NCBI RefSeq assembly: GCF_010614725.1
Contig: NZ_JAAEHL010000018.1
Coordinates: 35,679-99,678 of the forward strand
Origin: Flavobacterium ajazii
GTDB lineage: Bacteria > Bacteroidota > Bacteroidia > Flavobacteriales > Flavobacteriaceae
Length of the DNA stretch: 64,000 bases
Direction: 5' to 3'
The notes under the pieces were generated by a model. That model saw nothing but the letters and a program-made list of their open reading frames with translations. It made no database searches and had not been told where the DNA came from. Below are positions 53,032-61,766 of the stretch, one piece after another. The first letter of the stretch is position 1; each line of letters begins with the position of its first letter. The position numbers and the translations under genes are program-made.

Positions 53032-53493
53032 ATTAGCGCATGCATCTTTATCTCATTTCAGTAATAAAATTACTATGCCGCTATAATTCAAATTAAAAAA
53101 AAGGCATGAATGCGGAATTTTTATCCATGAGAGGTCGAAATAAAAGCATAAGATCATTTTGCTGTATTTTGGAGTATTCGTTTTATTTAAATATGCTTTA
53201 ATTAAGCAATCCTCAAAAGCAATAAAATTGCATTGTTTTTAAAATGATGTAAAAACAAAAAAACCGCTATAATAAAGGGTTCCAGTGTGAAGATTATGGA
53301 TTAATGCAAACTAGATTAAGCAATAACAATTCTTTTCTTAAAATATTTTTCCTGTTATTAATTGTCTCTATTATGATATCTTTTTTCTCTACATAACGGT
53401 TCACCCGTAAAATTGTCCGTTTGGCTTTATTTTTTATGACTCTTAAGAAACTGCCTTATTACTTTCGCAGAGCAATATCCTAAAATTCAAATA
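53032..53493. other. Intergenic region upstream of the MNIO operon
   Basis: Divergent upstream region between the LecA-like gene and the DUF2141 gene. It should hold promoters for both, but I see no clear flavobacterial -7 box or repeat, and no small gene I can support. Confidence 0.5.
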
Positions 53494-53940
53494 ATGATTC
53501 AAATGAAAATCCCCCAAACAGGCTGGCTTACAATCTTAATAGTCATTTTATGCTTTACCAATTCTTATGGACAAAATACCAATGTAAAAATTTCAGGTAT
53601 CCGCTCAGAAAAAGGACAAATTATATTAAATGTATTTAAAAACAGTGAAGATTACGAACAGGAAAAAGTTTTCAAAAAATTAATCTTTGAAAAAAAGACC
53701 GTTGATAACGGCTCGATGAAAATTAATTTCAATATCGAACCTGGAATTTACGGCATCACTCTTATTGATGATGAAAATAAAAATGGGGAACTCAATAAAA
53801 ATCTAATTGGAATACCCAAAGAAGGTTTTGGTTTCTCGGACTTCTTCATGGAAAAGATGAAAAAACCAGTCTTTGATGACTTTAAGGTAACTATAAAAAA
53901 CCCAAACAACAAAATCACCATTAAGGTAAAATATATGTAA
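53494..53940 (+). CDS. Exported DUF2141 protein
   Basis: The protein has 148 residues with a signal peptide (ILIVILCFTNSYGQ). The mature part has the DUF2141 pattern: VKISGIRSEKGQIILNVFKN, FNIEPGIYGITLIDDENKNG and LNKNLIGIPKEGFGFS. The function of the family is unknown; it occurs in envelope or secreted proteins. The next gene is 36 bp downstream. Confidence 0.88.
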   Translation: MIQMKIPQTGWLTILIVILCFTNSYGQNTNVKISGIRSEKGQIILNVFKNSEDYEQEKVFKKLIFEKKTVDNGSMKINFNIEPGIYGITLIDDENKNGELNKNLIGIPKEGFGFSDFFMEKMKKPVFDDFKVTIKNPNNKITIKVKYM

Positions 53941-53976
53941 TTGGATAAAAGCTAAGTAAAACTCAAATTTAAAATT

Positions 53977-54669
53977 ATGAAAATTAAAACAATCTTTATT
54001 AAATTAATCCCTGTAAAGGTAATGGCTGCAGCAGTCTTAATATTTTTATCATCTTGTGATAGTAACGAAGTAGATCCTTTTGGTTCTGCACACCTTAAAA
54101 TTGTAAATGCCGCACCTAACTCAGGTTCTCAAAAATTTGTCATGGCTAACATTCCTTACATTAATAATCTGGATTATCTGGAGCATTCGGTATCGTACCA
54201 TGATGTAGCTGTGGGAAACAATCTGGTAAGCCAGTTTAGAGATCAAAACGATAATGACCTATATGCTTCTGAAGAACTTGATCTGGATGATGATAAAAGA
54301 TATACTGTATACTTAACAGGAGAATCAAGAAATGATGCAGAAGTGAGACTTTATGAGGATAATATAACTGCTCCGGCCAGTGGAAAAGCCAAAGTAAAAT
54401 TTATTCATTTAAGCGGTGGTGCTCCTGCCAATATTGATTTTATTGATGCCCAAGGCAATAATCTGGCTTTAAATGTTGCACGTTACAATCAAAGCGGTTA
54501 TTCTGAAATTAATGCCGGTTCATTAGGTATTCAAGTACGCGGCAGCGGGGAATCTGAAAATCTGGCAGCCTTGGCAGCAACTGATTTTGCTGCCGGAAAA
54601 GTTTATACTGTATTTATAGCCGGATCTTCTGCTTCTGGATATACAGTCAAACTGATTTTGCATAATTAA
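53977..54669 (+). CDS. DUF4397 lipoprotein
   Basis: The protein has 230 residues with a lipoprotein leader (VLIFLSSC, Cys27) and two DUF4397-type beta domains (AHLKIVNAAPNSG; KAKVKFIHLSGGAPANIDFI). The family is common in Bacteroidota outer-membrane lipoproteins; function is unknown. The left end of the IS21 element lies about 50 bp downstream. Confidence 0.85.
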   Translation: MKIKTIFIKLIPVKVMAAAVLIFLSSCDSNEVDPFGSAHLKIVNAAPNSGSQKFVMANIPYINNLDYLEHSVSYHDVAVGNNLVSQFRDQNDNDLYASEELDLDDDKRYTVYLTGESRNDAEVRLYEDNITAPASGKAKVKFIHLSGGAPANIDFIDAQGNNLALNVARYNQSGYSEINAGSLGIQVRGSGESENLAALAATDFAAGKVYTVFIAGSSASGYTVKLILHN

Positions 54670-54811
54670 GTTATCGCTATATTTCATAATAAATGACTAA
54701 TTGTAAAAACCATTGATATTGACCACCTAATTTCAATTTAAAGTGACCATCTAGTTTCGGTTTAAAGTGACCACCTATTTTCGGTGCAAAGTGAGCACCT
54801 CCATTTATTTC

Positions 54812-54831
54812 AAAAAACTACTTTTTTTCAT
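54812..54831. repeat. Inner inverted repeat of the IS21 element, left arm
   Basis: AAAAAACTACTTTTTTTCAT is the exact reverse complement of 57198-57217. The two arms lie just inside the terminal repeat arrays and outside istA/istB. Confidence 0.8.
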
Positions 54832-54863
54832 TTGTTAATTTATATTCAAATATAGATAAATAA

Positions 54864-55601
54864 TTATCCTTTATTTATGCTTTTTTTCTTTCTCATTGAT
54901 TCGCCATGCAGTTCAACTCTGTGCGATTGATGTATTAATCTGTCTAAGATTGCATCTGCTATGGTTTTCTCCCCAATGATATCATACCATCCCTGAACTG
55001 GGATTTGCGAAGTTACAATGATAGAACCGTTATTATGCCTGTCTTCAATGATCTCTAGGAGTGTAATTCTGTTGTGATTATCGAGTGCTTGCAATCCAAA
55101 ATCATCAAGTATTATAACATCCTGCCTTTGTATTTTAGCAAGTTCTCTTAAGTAAGTACCGTCTGCTTTTGCCATTTTTAATTTTGCGAACAGTTTTGAA
55201 GTATTAAAATAACTTACTTTATATCCCTCTATGCAAGCCTGATAACCCAGAGCTGTTCCTAAAAAACTTTTACCCACGCCAGTGCTTCCGGTTATTAAGA
55301 CATTTTCGTTCTTTTCAACAAAACTGCACTCTGCAAGACGAAGTATAAGGTTTCTGTCAATGTTTCGGGACTGATCAAAATTGATGCTTTCAATATTTGA
55401 TTTGTAGTGGAAGCGTGCATTTGTAATACTTCGTTCAATACGTCTGTTGTGTCTTTCATCCCATTCTGCATCTATCATCATCGATATAAACTGATCGATC
55501 GTATAATGGTCAGTTTTGCCACTTTCAATGGCTGTTTTAAAAGCGTTATGCATTCCATGAAGCTTCATTTGCTTCATTTTTGTTGCGGTAGATTCATTCA
55601 T
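54864..55601 (-). CDS. istB: IS21 helper ATPase
   Basis: The protein has 245 residues, a DnaC-like AAA+ ATPase: Walker A GSTGVGKS (105-112), Walker B VIILDDFG (162-169), and SQIPVQGWYDIIGEKTIADA with the arginine-finger region after it. IstB is the ATPase that selects targets for IstA. The istA stop is 12 bp upstream; both genes appear intact. Confidence 0.95.
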   Translation of the reverse strand: MNESTATKMKQMKLHGMHNAFKTAIESGKTDHYTIDQFISMMIDAEWDERHNRRIERSITNARFHYKSNIESINFDQSRNIDRNLILRLAECSFVEKNENVLITGSTGVGKSFLGTALGYQACIEGYKVSYFNTSKLFAKLKMAKADGTYLRELAKIQRQDVIILDDFGLQALDNHNRITLLEIIEDRHNNGSIIVTSQIPVQGWYDIIGEKTIADAILDRLIHQSHRVELHGESMRKKKSINKG

Positions 55602-55613
55602 TGTATATTGATT

Positions 55614-57161
55614 TTAGTTAAAATAATGTTTCCCTCTAATGTTATTATGCTCAGGAAGACCCTGTTCTTTTTCTTGTTCAAATGGTATTTTATCGAGACT
55701 GTTCTCTAAGATGTTGTTTATAGTTTTAAAATTATAAATCTTAAAGTCCAGTGCGCGTTTACAGGCATTTATCAATCTTTCTGTACCTACCTTTTTTTCA
55801 AAAGATAATATCCCTAAACAACTTTTGTATGCCTGTTCTGGATGGCTTCTGCTATCGATTATCTGCATAATATATTCTCCTACTGAAGGATCAATGCTGT
55901 TGGCCCATTCAATAAATCTAAAGGCACTCCATTCTGATACAAATTGATGTGTACTTGCCAGATGTTCCGGATTTGTAGTATAGATATAAGGTTTAGGATT
56001 CCTGCTGTGAGTAGCTATACGATTGTATTTGAAGTAGATTTCAACTGTTGATGTTGTATACAACAGTTTTACTTTTTTCTTTATATATTGATAAGGTACG
56101 CTGTAATAGTTTTTGTCCTGGCTTAATTGAACATGTCCGTTTTGCATAACTGTCGCCATTGAATGATATTTGATTTCAAAACGTTCCTGAGGAAGTGGTT
56201 GTAATTCATGCTTCTCGTCTTCAATAAACAACTCAAAACGAGAGTATGGGCGTCCTGTAAGCTTTCTGTTATTATGATCATCAAGCAAGTACCATATAGT
56301 TTCATTTAACTCTTCTAAACTAAAGAATTCTATGTCCTTTAAATTCGCATAAATTCTTCTGTAAAGTATTTTAACCGCTCCTTCAACCAGAGATTTATCC
56401 CTTGGTCTATATGCTCTTGCGGGCAGAATAGTGGTTTCATAGTGTTCTGCTAAATCTGCAAGAGTTTCATTAATGGTGGGTTCGAAGCGACTGCTTTTGA
56501 TTACGGCAGATTTTAGATTGTCCGGCACAATTGCGGCAGGAGTACCTTCGAAAAAGCATATCGCATTTTCTACTGAAGCAACAAAATCTTCTTTTTGCTG
56601 ACTCATAGAAGCCTCTGCATAAGTATATTGGCTTGCTCCAAGAATGGCTACAAAAAACTGTACTTCCTTGATTTCAGATGTTGATTTGTCAACAATTGAG
56701 AGTGTCTTTCCGGCATAATCCACATACATTTTATCTCCAGCCTTATGAATCATATGCATCACAGGATTGACCTTATTACTCCATTTGAAGTAGTGGAATC
56801 TAAATTGAGAGATTCTAAATCCATCAACATTTAAAGAGATATAGCGCTCCCACATGCCATACATGGTTACGCCTGTTTTCTTTAATTCCCGTTCCATTTG
56901 CGGAAAAAACTCATAGACCTTTTGTATCCTTGGAGTGGTAATCTCTTCTGTGCTTTGGGAAAAAAGTGCGTCTAATTCTACATCTGTTTTTTGATTAATC
57001 GATTCAAGACTTAATCCAAGTACTTCAAATAAAGAGATGTATTTCTTTACCGTATTTCTGGAAAGAGACAAATACTTGCTTATAAACAACTTGCTCTTAC
57101 CGCCACAATGTAATTTAATTACTTTTCTAATTTTATTCATGTCTATTGTATTATTTGCCAT
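55614..57161 (-). CDS. istA: IS21 transposase
   Basis: The protein has 515 residues. The N-terminal helix-turn-helix (KLFISKYLSLSRNTVKKYIS) binds the terminal repeats. The DDE triad is D148 (KMYVDYAGKTL), D214 (AIVPDNLKSAV) and E260 (DKSLVEGAVKIL), with C-terminal sequence typical of the family (NYYSVPYQYIKKKVKLLYTT). Length and triad suggest an active element. Confidence 0.95.
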   Translation of the reverse strand: MANNTIDMNKIRKVIKLHCGGKSKLFISKYLSLSRNTVKKYISLFEVLGLSLESINQKTDVELDALFSQSTEEITTPRIQKVYEFFPQMERELKKTGVTMYGMWERYISLNVDGFRISQFRFHYFKWSNKVNPVMHMIHKAGDKMYVDYAGKTLSIVDKSTSEIKEVQFFVAILGASQYTYAEASMSQQKEDFVASVENAICFFEGTPAAIVPDNLKSAVIKSSRFEPTINETLADLAEHYETTILPARAYRPRDKSLVEGAVKILYRRIYANLKDIEFFSLEELNETIWYLLDDHNNRKLTGRPYSRFELFIEDEKHELQPLPQERFEIKYHSMATVMQNGHVQLSQDKNYYSVPYQYIKKKVKLLYTTSTVEIYFKYNRIATHSRNPKPYIYTTNPEHLASTHQFVSEWSAFRFIEWANSIDPSVGEYIMQIIDSRSHPEQAYKSCLGILSFEKKVGTERLINACKRALDFKIYNFKTINNILENSLDKIPFEQEKEQGLPEHNNIRGKHYFN

Positions 57162-57197
57162 AGTCTGTAGTTTTATACAGATCCATGGTTAAACAAC

Positions 57198-57217
57198 ATG
57201 AAAAAAAGTAGTTTTTT
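57198..57217. repeat. Inner inverted repeat of the IS21 element, right arm
   Basis: ATGAAAAAAAGTAGTTTTTT, exact reverse complement of 54812-54831. Confidence 0.8.
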
Positions 57218-57313
57218 GGTGGTCAATTTACACCGAAAACAGGTGGTCAGTTTGAATTGAAAAAGGGTGGTCAGTTTGCTCCGAAACTGATGCTCACTTT
57301 AGGCTGAAAATTT

Positions 57314-58360
57314 ATGGTCAATTTGACCGTTTTTTCCACAGACAGCAAAGGAAATAAGTTTCCCAAAGAAAGCATTTATGCTGAAATGGCCTGTGATATG
57401 ACTGAATCAAACGCAGATGCAGCCGCAGAATATTTAAAATACGGACTGGATGATTCTAAAGCAAACCTTGATAAACTGCTAATTGAAAAGAATGTAAAAG
57501 AAGATCTCATAATTCGTGCAAAAAGCACTTATATAAAAATGCTTACAGCATATATTAATGCCCTTTCAAATGGACAAAATCCTGAAAATGGCTTTCTGCT
57601 TGCAAAAGAAAAATACGAATACTCTAAAAAAATGAAATCAATTAATAATCGCTTTGAAACCGCAATAGAAAAAGCGTATGCAAATGCTCTTTTAAAGACA
57701 AAACGTTATTCAGACGCTCTTCCTTTTTTGGAAACGTACGTGTTACAAGGCAGTTCTGATCCGATCACTTTGTCTGACCTTAAAACAGCTTATCTGGCTA
57801 AAAATGGGCAGAATGCTGATTTTGACTCTTATCTCTTAAAACTTAAAACAGAGCAGAAAACTGTTTTAAAAGAAGAAATAACAAAAATTGCGATTAAAGA
57901 ACCTGCACCAGAATTTGAACTGAAAGATGTAAATGGAAAAACAGTCAGACTGAGTGATTATAAAGGTAAGGTTGTGGTACTTGATTTCTGGGCAACTTGG
58001 TGTGGCCCTTGTAAAGCATCATTTCCAGCCATGCAGAAAACCATTAACAGATATAATAACGATCCCGGCGTCGTATTTTTATTCCTGCATACATGGGAGA
58101 AAAAATCAGGTAATCCAACAGTAGAAGCCGGTAAATACATCACAGATAATAAATATACTTTTAAAGTTCTGATGGATCTTCGAAATTCAGTAACCAATGA
58201 AAGTGCAGCCGCATCCGCTTACAAAGTAAAAGGAATACCAGCCAAATTTGTAATTGACGGCAAAGGTGATATTCGTTTCAGCACTTCGGGATTTTCACAA
58301 GATGCAGACAAAGCTGTTGAAGAATTATCGGCCATGATTGAATTTGCCAAACAGAGATAA
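57314..58360 (+). pseudogene. TlpA-like thioredoxin-fold protein, 5'-truncated by the IS21 element
   Basis: The open frame (348 residues) begins with an ATG inside the IS21 right end, so the first codons (MVN) are IS-derived and the true 5' end is missing. No signal peptide remains, although proteins of this kind are exported. Residues about 25-190 are a helical TPR-like region (SYLLKLKTEQKTVLKEEITK at its end); residues 195-345 are a TlpA/AhpC-TSA domain with the redox pair C230-x-x-C233 (FWATWCGPCKASF), and GIPAKFVIDGKGDIRF near the end. The missing start is not found left of the IS. It is probably inactive for export. Confidence 0.8.
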
Positions 58361-58428
58361 TGTATCGGATGTGCTGGGGATTAATTATTGCATTAAACAT
58401 TTAGATTATCGATAATTTATATTAATAT

Positions 58429-58457
58429 GAGGCTGTCTCAAAAGTGTAGACCGCCTC
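58429..58457 (+). terminator. Imperfect terminator hairpin
   Basis: GAGGCTGTCT pairs with AGACCGCCTC (one mismatch) around a 9-nt loop, followed by TATATTCATTTTT. It closes the truncated TlpA gene. The remaining 58458-58687 region shows no gene. Confidence 0.55.
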
Positions 58458-58687
58458 TATATTCATTTTTGACAATAAAATTCCATAGCATAAACAATTA
58501 TGCTTCGTCATTAAAGTTCGATTTTACTGTACAAAATTTGGTAACTAAACAACTTGACATGTTAATCTGCTAATGGTATGCGACTCTTTTTTATTTCTGA
58601 ACTAATAATCTGAAGGTAAGATTTTTTCACATTACTAAAGTACTGCAATAAATTACAGACTTTTAAGCCCTAAACTGAAACCAACAA

Positions 58688-58713
58688 AAAAGCAGCCTTC
58701 TCAAGCTGCTTTT
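58688..58713. terminator. Bidirectional terminator
   Basis: AAAAGCAGC / GCTGCTTTT, a 9-bp stem with an 8-nt loop, lies after the OmpA-family gene stop and before the rightward TlpA region. It ends the minus-strand operon. Confidence 0.75.
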
Positions 58714-58782
58714 AATAATAATCATTGATAACTAAGAATCAATATTTCTTAATGCTCTACAGGTATAATTTATATTTCCTAA

Positions 58783-60786
58783 CTACATACTAATAATGAT
58801 GAACTCACTTCGTCTGTTTAACTGATGTTGTTTTTCTGTACATTTTACTCCATCGGCACATTTATTGACTAATTGGGTTTCTCCGTATCCTTTGGCCGTT
58901 AATCTACTGGCATCAATTCCTTTCTTAACCAGCCAGTTTTTAGTAGATTGTGCTCGTTTTTCTGAGAGAATCATATTATTTGATGCAGACTGACGGCTAT
59001 CTGTATGCGAACGAATATCAAGTTTCATTGTTGGATATTGGTTTAAAACATCAACCAGTTTCTTCAATTGAGGCTCTGATACTTTTTTGATTGTCGCCTT
59101 ACCCAAATCAAAAAAGTTCATTGGCAAATGCAGTAATTTTGCTAAATCTATTCCTTCTTTTACAGCTTCCGGTTTTATTAACACCTTAACAGGTATTTTT
59201 TTTGATTCAATTTGTTTAGCTACAATTGGTATAAATATTTTTTCCAGCAAAATCTGTAGAGTAGTATTTCCTCTTCTTTTATTGATTGTTACTGAAACAG
59301 TCTTTGTTTCATAACCATTTCTGGAAATTCTCATAGAATATTTTTTCCCACAGACCACTTTAGGGAATATGTAATTCCCTTTTTCATCTGAAGAAACTGT
59401 TGCTACAAAATTGGAATTTTCGTCAAATAACATAAGAGATGCATTGGCAAGTATTTCGTTTGATTCAGCATCAGCAACAGTCCCTGTCAAATCTTGTTCA
59501 CAAACCAGTCTTTTGGTTTCAGTGAATCGATAAATATCATCTAAGCCATTCCCATTTTCTCTGTTTGACGTAAAAAAACCACTTCTGCTTTTGCTGTTAA
59601 TTATAAAAGCAAAATCATCTTGTTTACTATTTACCGGTTTTCCAACATTTTGAACCTCTTCAAAACTCAAATCTGAATTTATTTTGGAAACAAATATATC
59701 CAGTCCTCCTAAACCTGGTCTTCCGTCAGTGGCAAAATACAGTTCATTATCTCCTGAAATAAAGGGAAACGTTTCCCTTCCTTCTGTATTTATTTCACTT
59801 CCCAAATTTTCAGGCTTCCCAAATGTTCCGTCTTCATTTATACTTACTTTAAACAAGTCCGATTGCCCAAACGTTCCAGGCATATCTGATGCAAAATACA
59901 ATGTTTTTTCATCTGGGCTTAAAGCAGGATGTGCTACACTATATTGGTCACTATTAAAAGGGAGTTCCGTAATATTCTGCCATTGATTCTGGATTAAAGT
60001 TGCTTTGTAGAGTTTTAAGAGTGTTACTTTTTTTTCGTCATTTCTTCTTTTACCATCTAAATAATTATTTCTGGTAAAATACATTGTTTTCCCATCCTGA
60101 GTAAAAACAGGTGTCGATTCATTAAACTTTGAGTTAATATTCTTTTGAAAACGCTCAGGAATCCCAACACTCCCGTCTGGCATTAAAGCTGCAGCATATA
60201 AATTAGTAAAAGATCTGTTGGTCCATTTGAACGTTTTTTTTACAACTCCACCTGTATCACGAGCCGAAGCAAAAACAAGTTTATCATTTAGAATCGTAGT
60301 ACCGTAATCTGATAAAGCTGAATTTATTCCTGCATCAGCGATTTCAAAACGATTCGAATTGGCTTTTATCTCTTCTAAGTAATTCTTGTTATTTTCAAAT
60401 AACATCCCGCGTTTATCAGTATTTACTTTTTTGTTAAACTCGGTTAGTATTTCGTCTGCTTTTTTATAATTCCCTGCTGCTTTAAGACATTGAGCATAAC
60501 GATAAAGATATTCCGGTTCTTGTTCTGCATTCAAATCAAAAAGCTGATCGTACCATTTTACCGCTTTAGTCAATTCTGCATTAAAATAATATGCATTGCC
60601 TAATCGTTGAAATATCTTTTCATCTTTATATCCTTTTTCTGCAACTTTTTCATATACCTCGATAGCGTCTACAAACTCATATTTGTCATATTTTTTATCA
60701 GCATCAGCCGTTTCATTTTTTTGTCCGATTGCTGTCAAAGCCATCATAAACAATAAAGCTGTATAACTTATTTTTTTAATTATCAT
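58783..60786 (-). CDS. OmpA-family protein with TPR, PD40 and CarboxypepD_reg domains
   Basis: The protein has 667 residues with a signal peptide (ALLFMMALTAIGQ). N-terminal TPR units (YEVYEKVAEKGYKDEKIFQR-like, WYDQLFDLNAEQEPEYLYRY) precede WD40-like PD40 blades (HPALSPDEKTLYFASDMPGT, FISGDNELYFATDGRPGLGG), then a carboxypeptidase-regulatory domain (LTGTVADAESNEILANASLM) and a C-terminal OmpA/MotB peptidoglycan-binding domain (LDIRSHTDSRQSASNNMILS, KRAQSTKNWLVKKGIDASRL). It lies 12 bp downstream of the PorP/SprF gene and probably fixes the adhesin assembly to the wall. Confidence 0.93.
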   Translation of the reverse strand: MIIKKISYTALLFMMALTAIGQKNETADADKKYDKYEFVDAIEVYEKVAEKGYKDEKIFQRLGNAYYFNAELTKAVKWYDQLFDLNAEQEPEYLYRYAQCLKAAGNYKKADEILTEFNKKVNTDKRGMLFENNKNYLEEIKANSNRFEIADAGINSALSDYGTTILNDKLVFASARDTGGVVKKTFKWTNRSFTNLYAAALMPDGSVGIPERFQKNINSKFNESTPVFTQDGKTMYFTRNNYLDGKRRNDEKKVTLLKLYKATLIQNQWQNITELPFNSDQYSVAHPALSPDEKTLYFASDMPGTFGQSDLFKVSINEDGTFGKPENLGSEINTEGRETFPFISGDNELYFATDGRPGLGGLDIFVSKINSDLSFEEVQNVGKPVNSKQDDFAFIINSKSRSGFFTSNRENGNGLDDIYRFTETKRLVCEQDLTGTVADAESNEILANASLMLFDENSNFVATVSSDEKGNYIFPKVVCGKKYSMRISRNGYETKTVSVTINKRRGNTTLQILLEKIFIPIVAKQIESKKIPVKVLIKPEAVKEGIDLAKLLHLPMNFFDLGKATIKKVSEPQLKKLVDVLNQYPTMKLDIRSHTDSRQSASNNMILSEKRAQSTKNWLVKKGIDASRLTAKGYGETQLVNKCADGVKCTEKQHQLNRRSEFIIISM

Positions 60787-60798
60787 AGTAATTGAATA

Positions 60799-61710
60799 TT
60801 AGAAGAATCTTGGTGAAGTAATACTTCTGTAACTGTTAAACAAATCAAATCGAAGGAAAACCTCGTGTGAACCTGAATTGAATTTTTGCAATCTTGTTGT
60901 TTCATGGTCGTATCCATACCCAATATATAACCCTTCTGTAACCTGAAAACCTGCCATCGCACTTAATGAAGCACTCCAACGATACCCAACTCCTACAACA
61001 AATTTATCGTTAAACATAAAATTACCCGAAACATCCACTTGTAATGGAGCTCCCTGAACCAATTTGGTCAATAATGCCGGTTTAAATTTGATGTATTCCA
61101 AATCGTCTAAATTAAATACATACCCCGCTATAAAATAGTAATTTATCCTTTCTTTAAAAATAGCGACATCTTCATTATTATAACGATTGGTTTCGATAAA
61201 ATTAGGAACTGACAAACCTAAATAGGCTTTATCAGAATGCCAATAAATTCCTGCTCCTATATTTGGAGAGAATTTCCCGTCCATGTTTTGAAATTGTGCA
61301 TCTCCCTGATCTTTTACATCTAATTTATTGACATCAAGATTAAATAAATTAGCTGTTGCTTTAATTCCAAATGAAAGTTTAAATGTTTCTGAGGTATGAA
61401 TTGTATAAGACAAATCGGTAGAAACAGTAGTTTCATTCGTTGGTCCGATTCTGTCATTTACAACAGAGACTCCTAATCCTAAACTTTCACGATTTAAGGG
61501 AGTATTCACAGATAACGTATTAGTAGTCGGTGCTCCTTCAAGTCCAATCCATTGGGAACGATGCAGTCCAAAAATACTTAAGACACCACGGGAACCAGCA
61601 TAAGCAGGATTAACATTGATAGTATTATACATATATTGTGTATACTGTGAATCTTGCTGAGCAAAACCCAAAGCAGAAAACAACATAAAAACTAAAACTA
61701 ATTTTTTCAT
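60799..61710 (-). CDS. PorP/SprF-family type IX secretion membrane protein
   Basis: The start at 61710 gives MKKLVLVFMLFSALGFAQ, a clear signal peptide; the longer ORF to 61755 adds a non-signal extension. The protein (303 residues) has the PorP/SprF pattern QDSQYTQYMYNTINVNPAYA at its N-terminus and a beta barrel (GFQVTEGLYIGYGYDHETTR). SprF-like proteins are needed for secretion or display of the adhesin encoded just upstream through its type B C-terminal domain. It lies 56 bp downstream of that gene. Confidence 0.93.
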   Translation of the reverse strand: MKKLVLVFMLFSALGFAQQDSQYTQYMYNTINVNPAYAGSRGVLSIFGLHRSQWIGLEGAPTTNTLSVNTPLNRESLGLGVSVVNDRIGPTNETTVSTDLSYTIHTSETFKLSFGIKATANLFNLDVNKLDVKDQGDAQFQNMDGKFSPNIGAGIYWHSDKAYLGLSVPNFIETNRYNNEDVAIFKERINYYFIAGYVFNLDDLEYIKFKPALLTKLVQGAPLQVDVSGNFMFNDKFVVGVGYRWSASLSAMAGFQVTEGLYIGYGYDHETTRLQKFNSGSHEVFLRFDLFNSYRSITSPRFF

Positions 61711-61766
61711 TTTATAACTTTTATTAAATGACTTACTGCAAATACAGTAAGTCATTTCTTTTTTTA

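Larger units (their letters stand above)
54718..57322 (-). mobile_element. IS21-family insertion sequence
   Basis: Two co-oriented transposase genes (istA, istB) are bounded by multiple terminal repeats: at the left 54718-54802 (ATTGACCACC..., GTGACCATCTAG..., GTGACCACCTAT..., GTGAGCACCTCC) and at the right 57218-57322 (five inverted units, last one ATGGTCAAT). This repeat array at the ends is the IS21 pattern. A perfect 20-bp inner inverted repeat lies just inside (54812-54831 and 57198-57217). No convincing target duplication is visible. The right end supplies the ATG of the truncated TlpA-like gene. Confidence 0.88.

Noticed and set aside
54812..57217. CRISPR array or phage att core
   Set aside because: The repeated units near the IS21 ends are IS21 terminal repeats in inverted order, not spaced direct repeats with spacers. 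No CRISPR array or cas gene was seen anywhere in the window.
54710..57330. Target-site duplication of the IS21 element
   Set aside because: TTGA-like bases lie near both ends, but left and right flanks do not align at a fixed boundary, so a duplication cannot be claimed.
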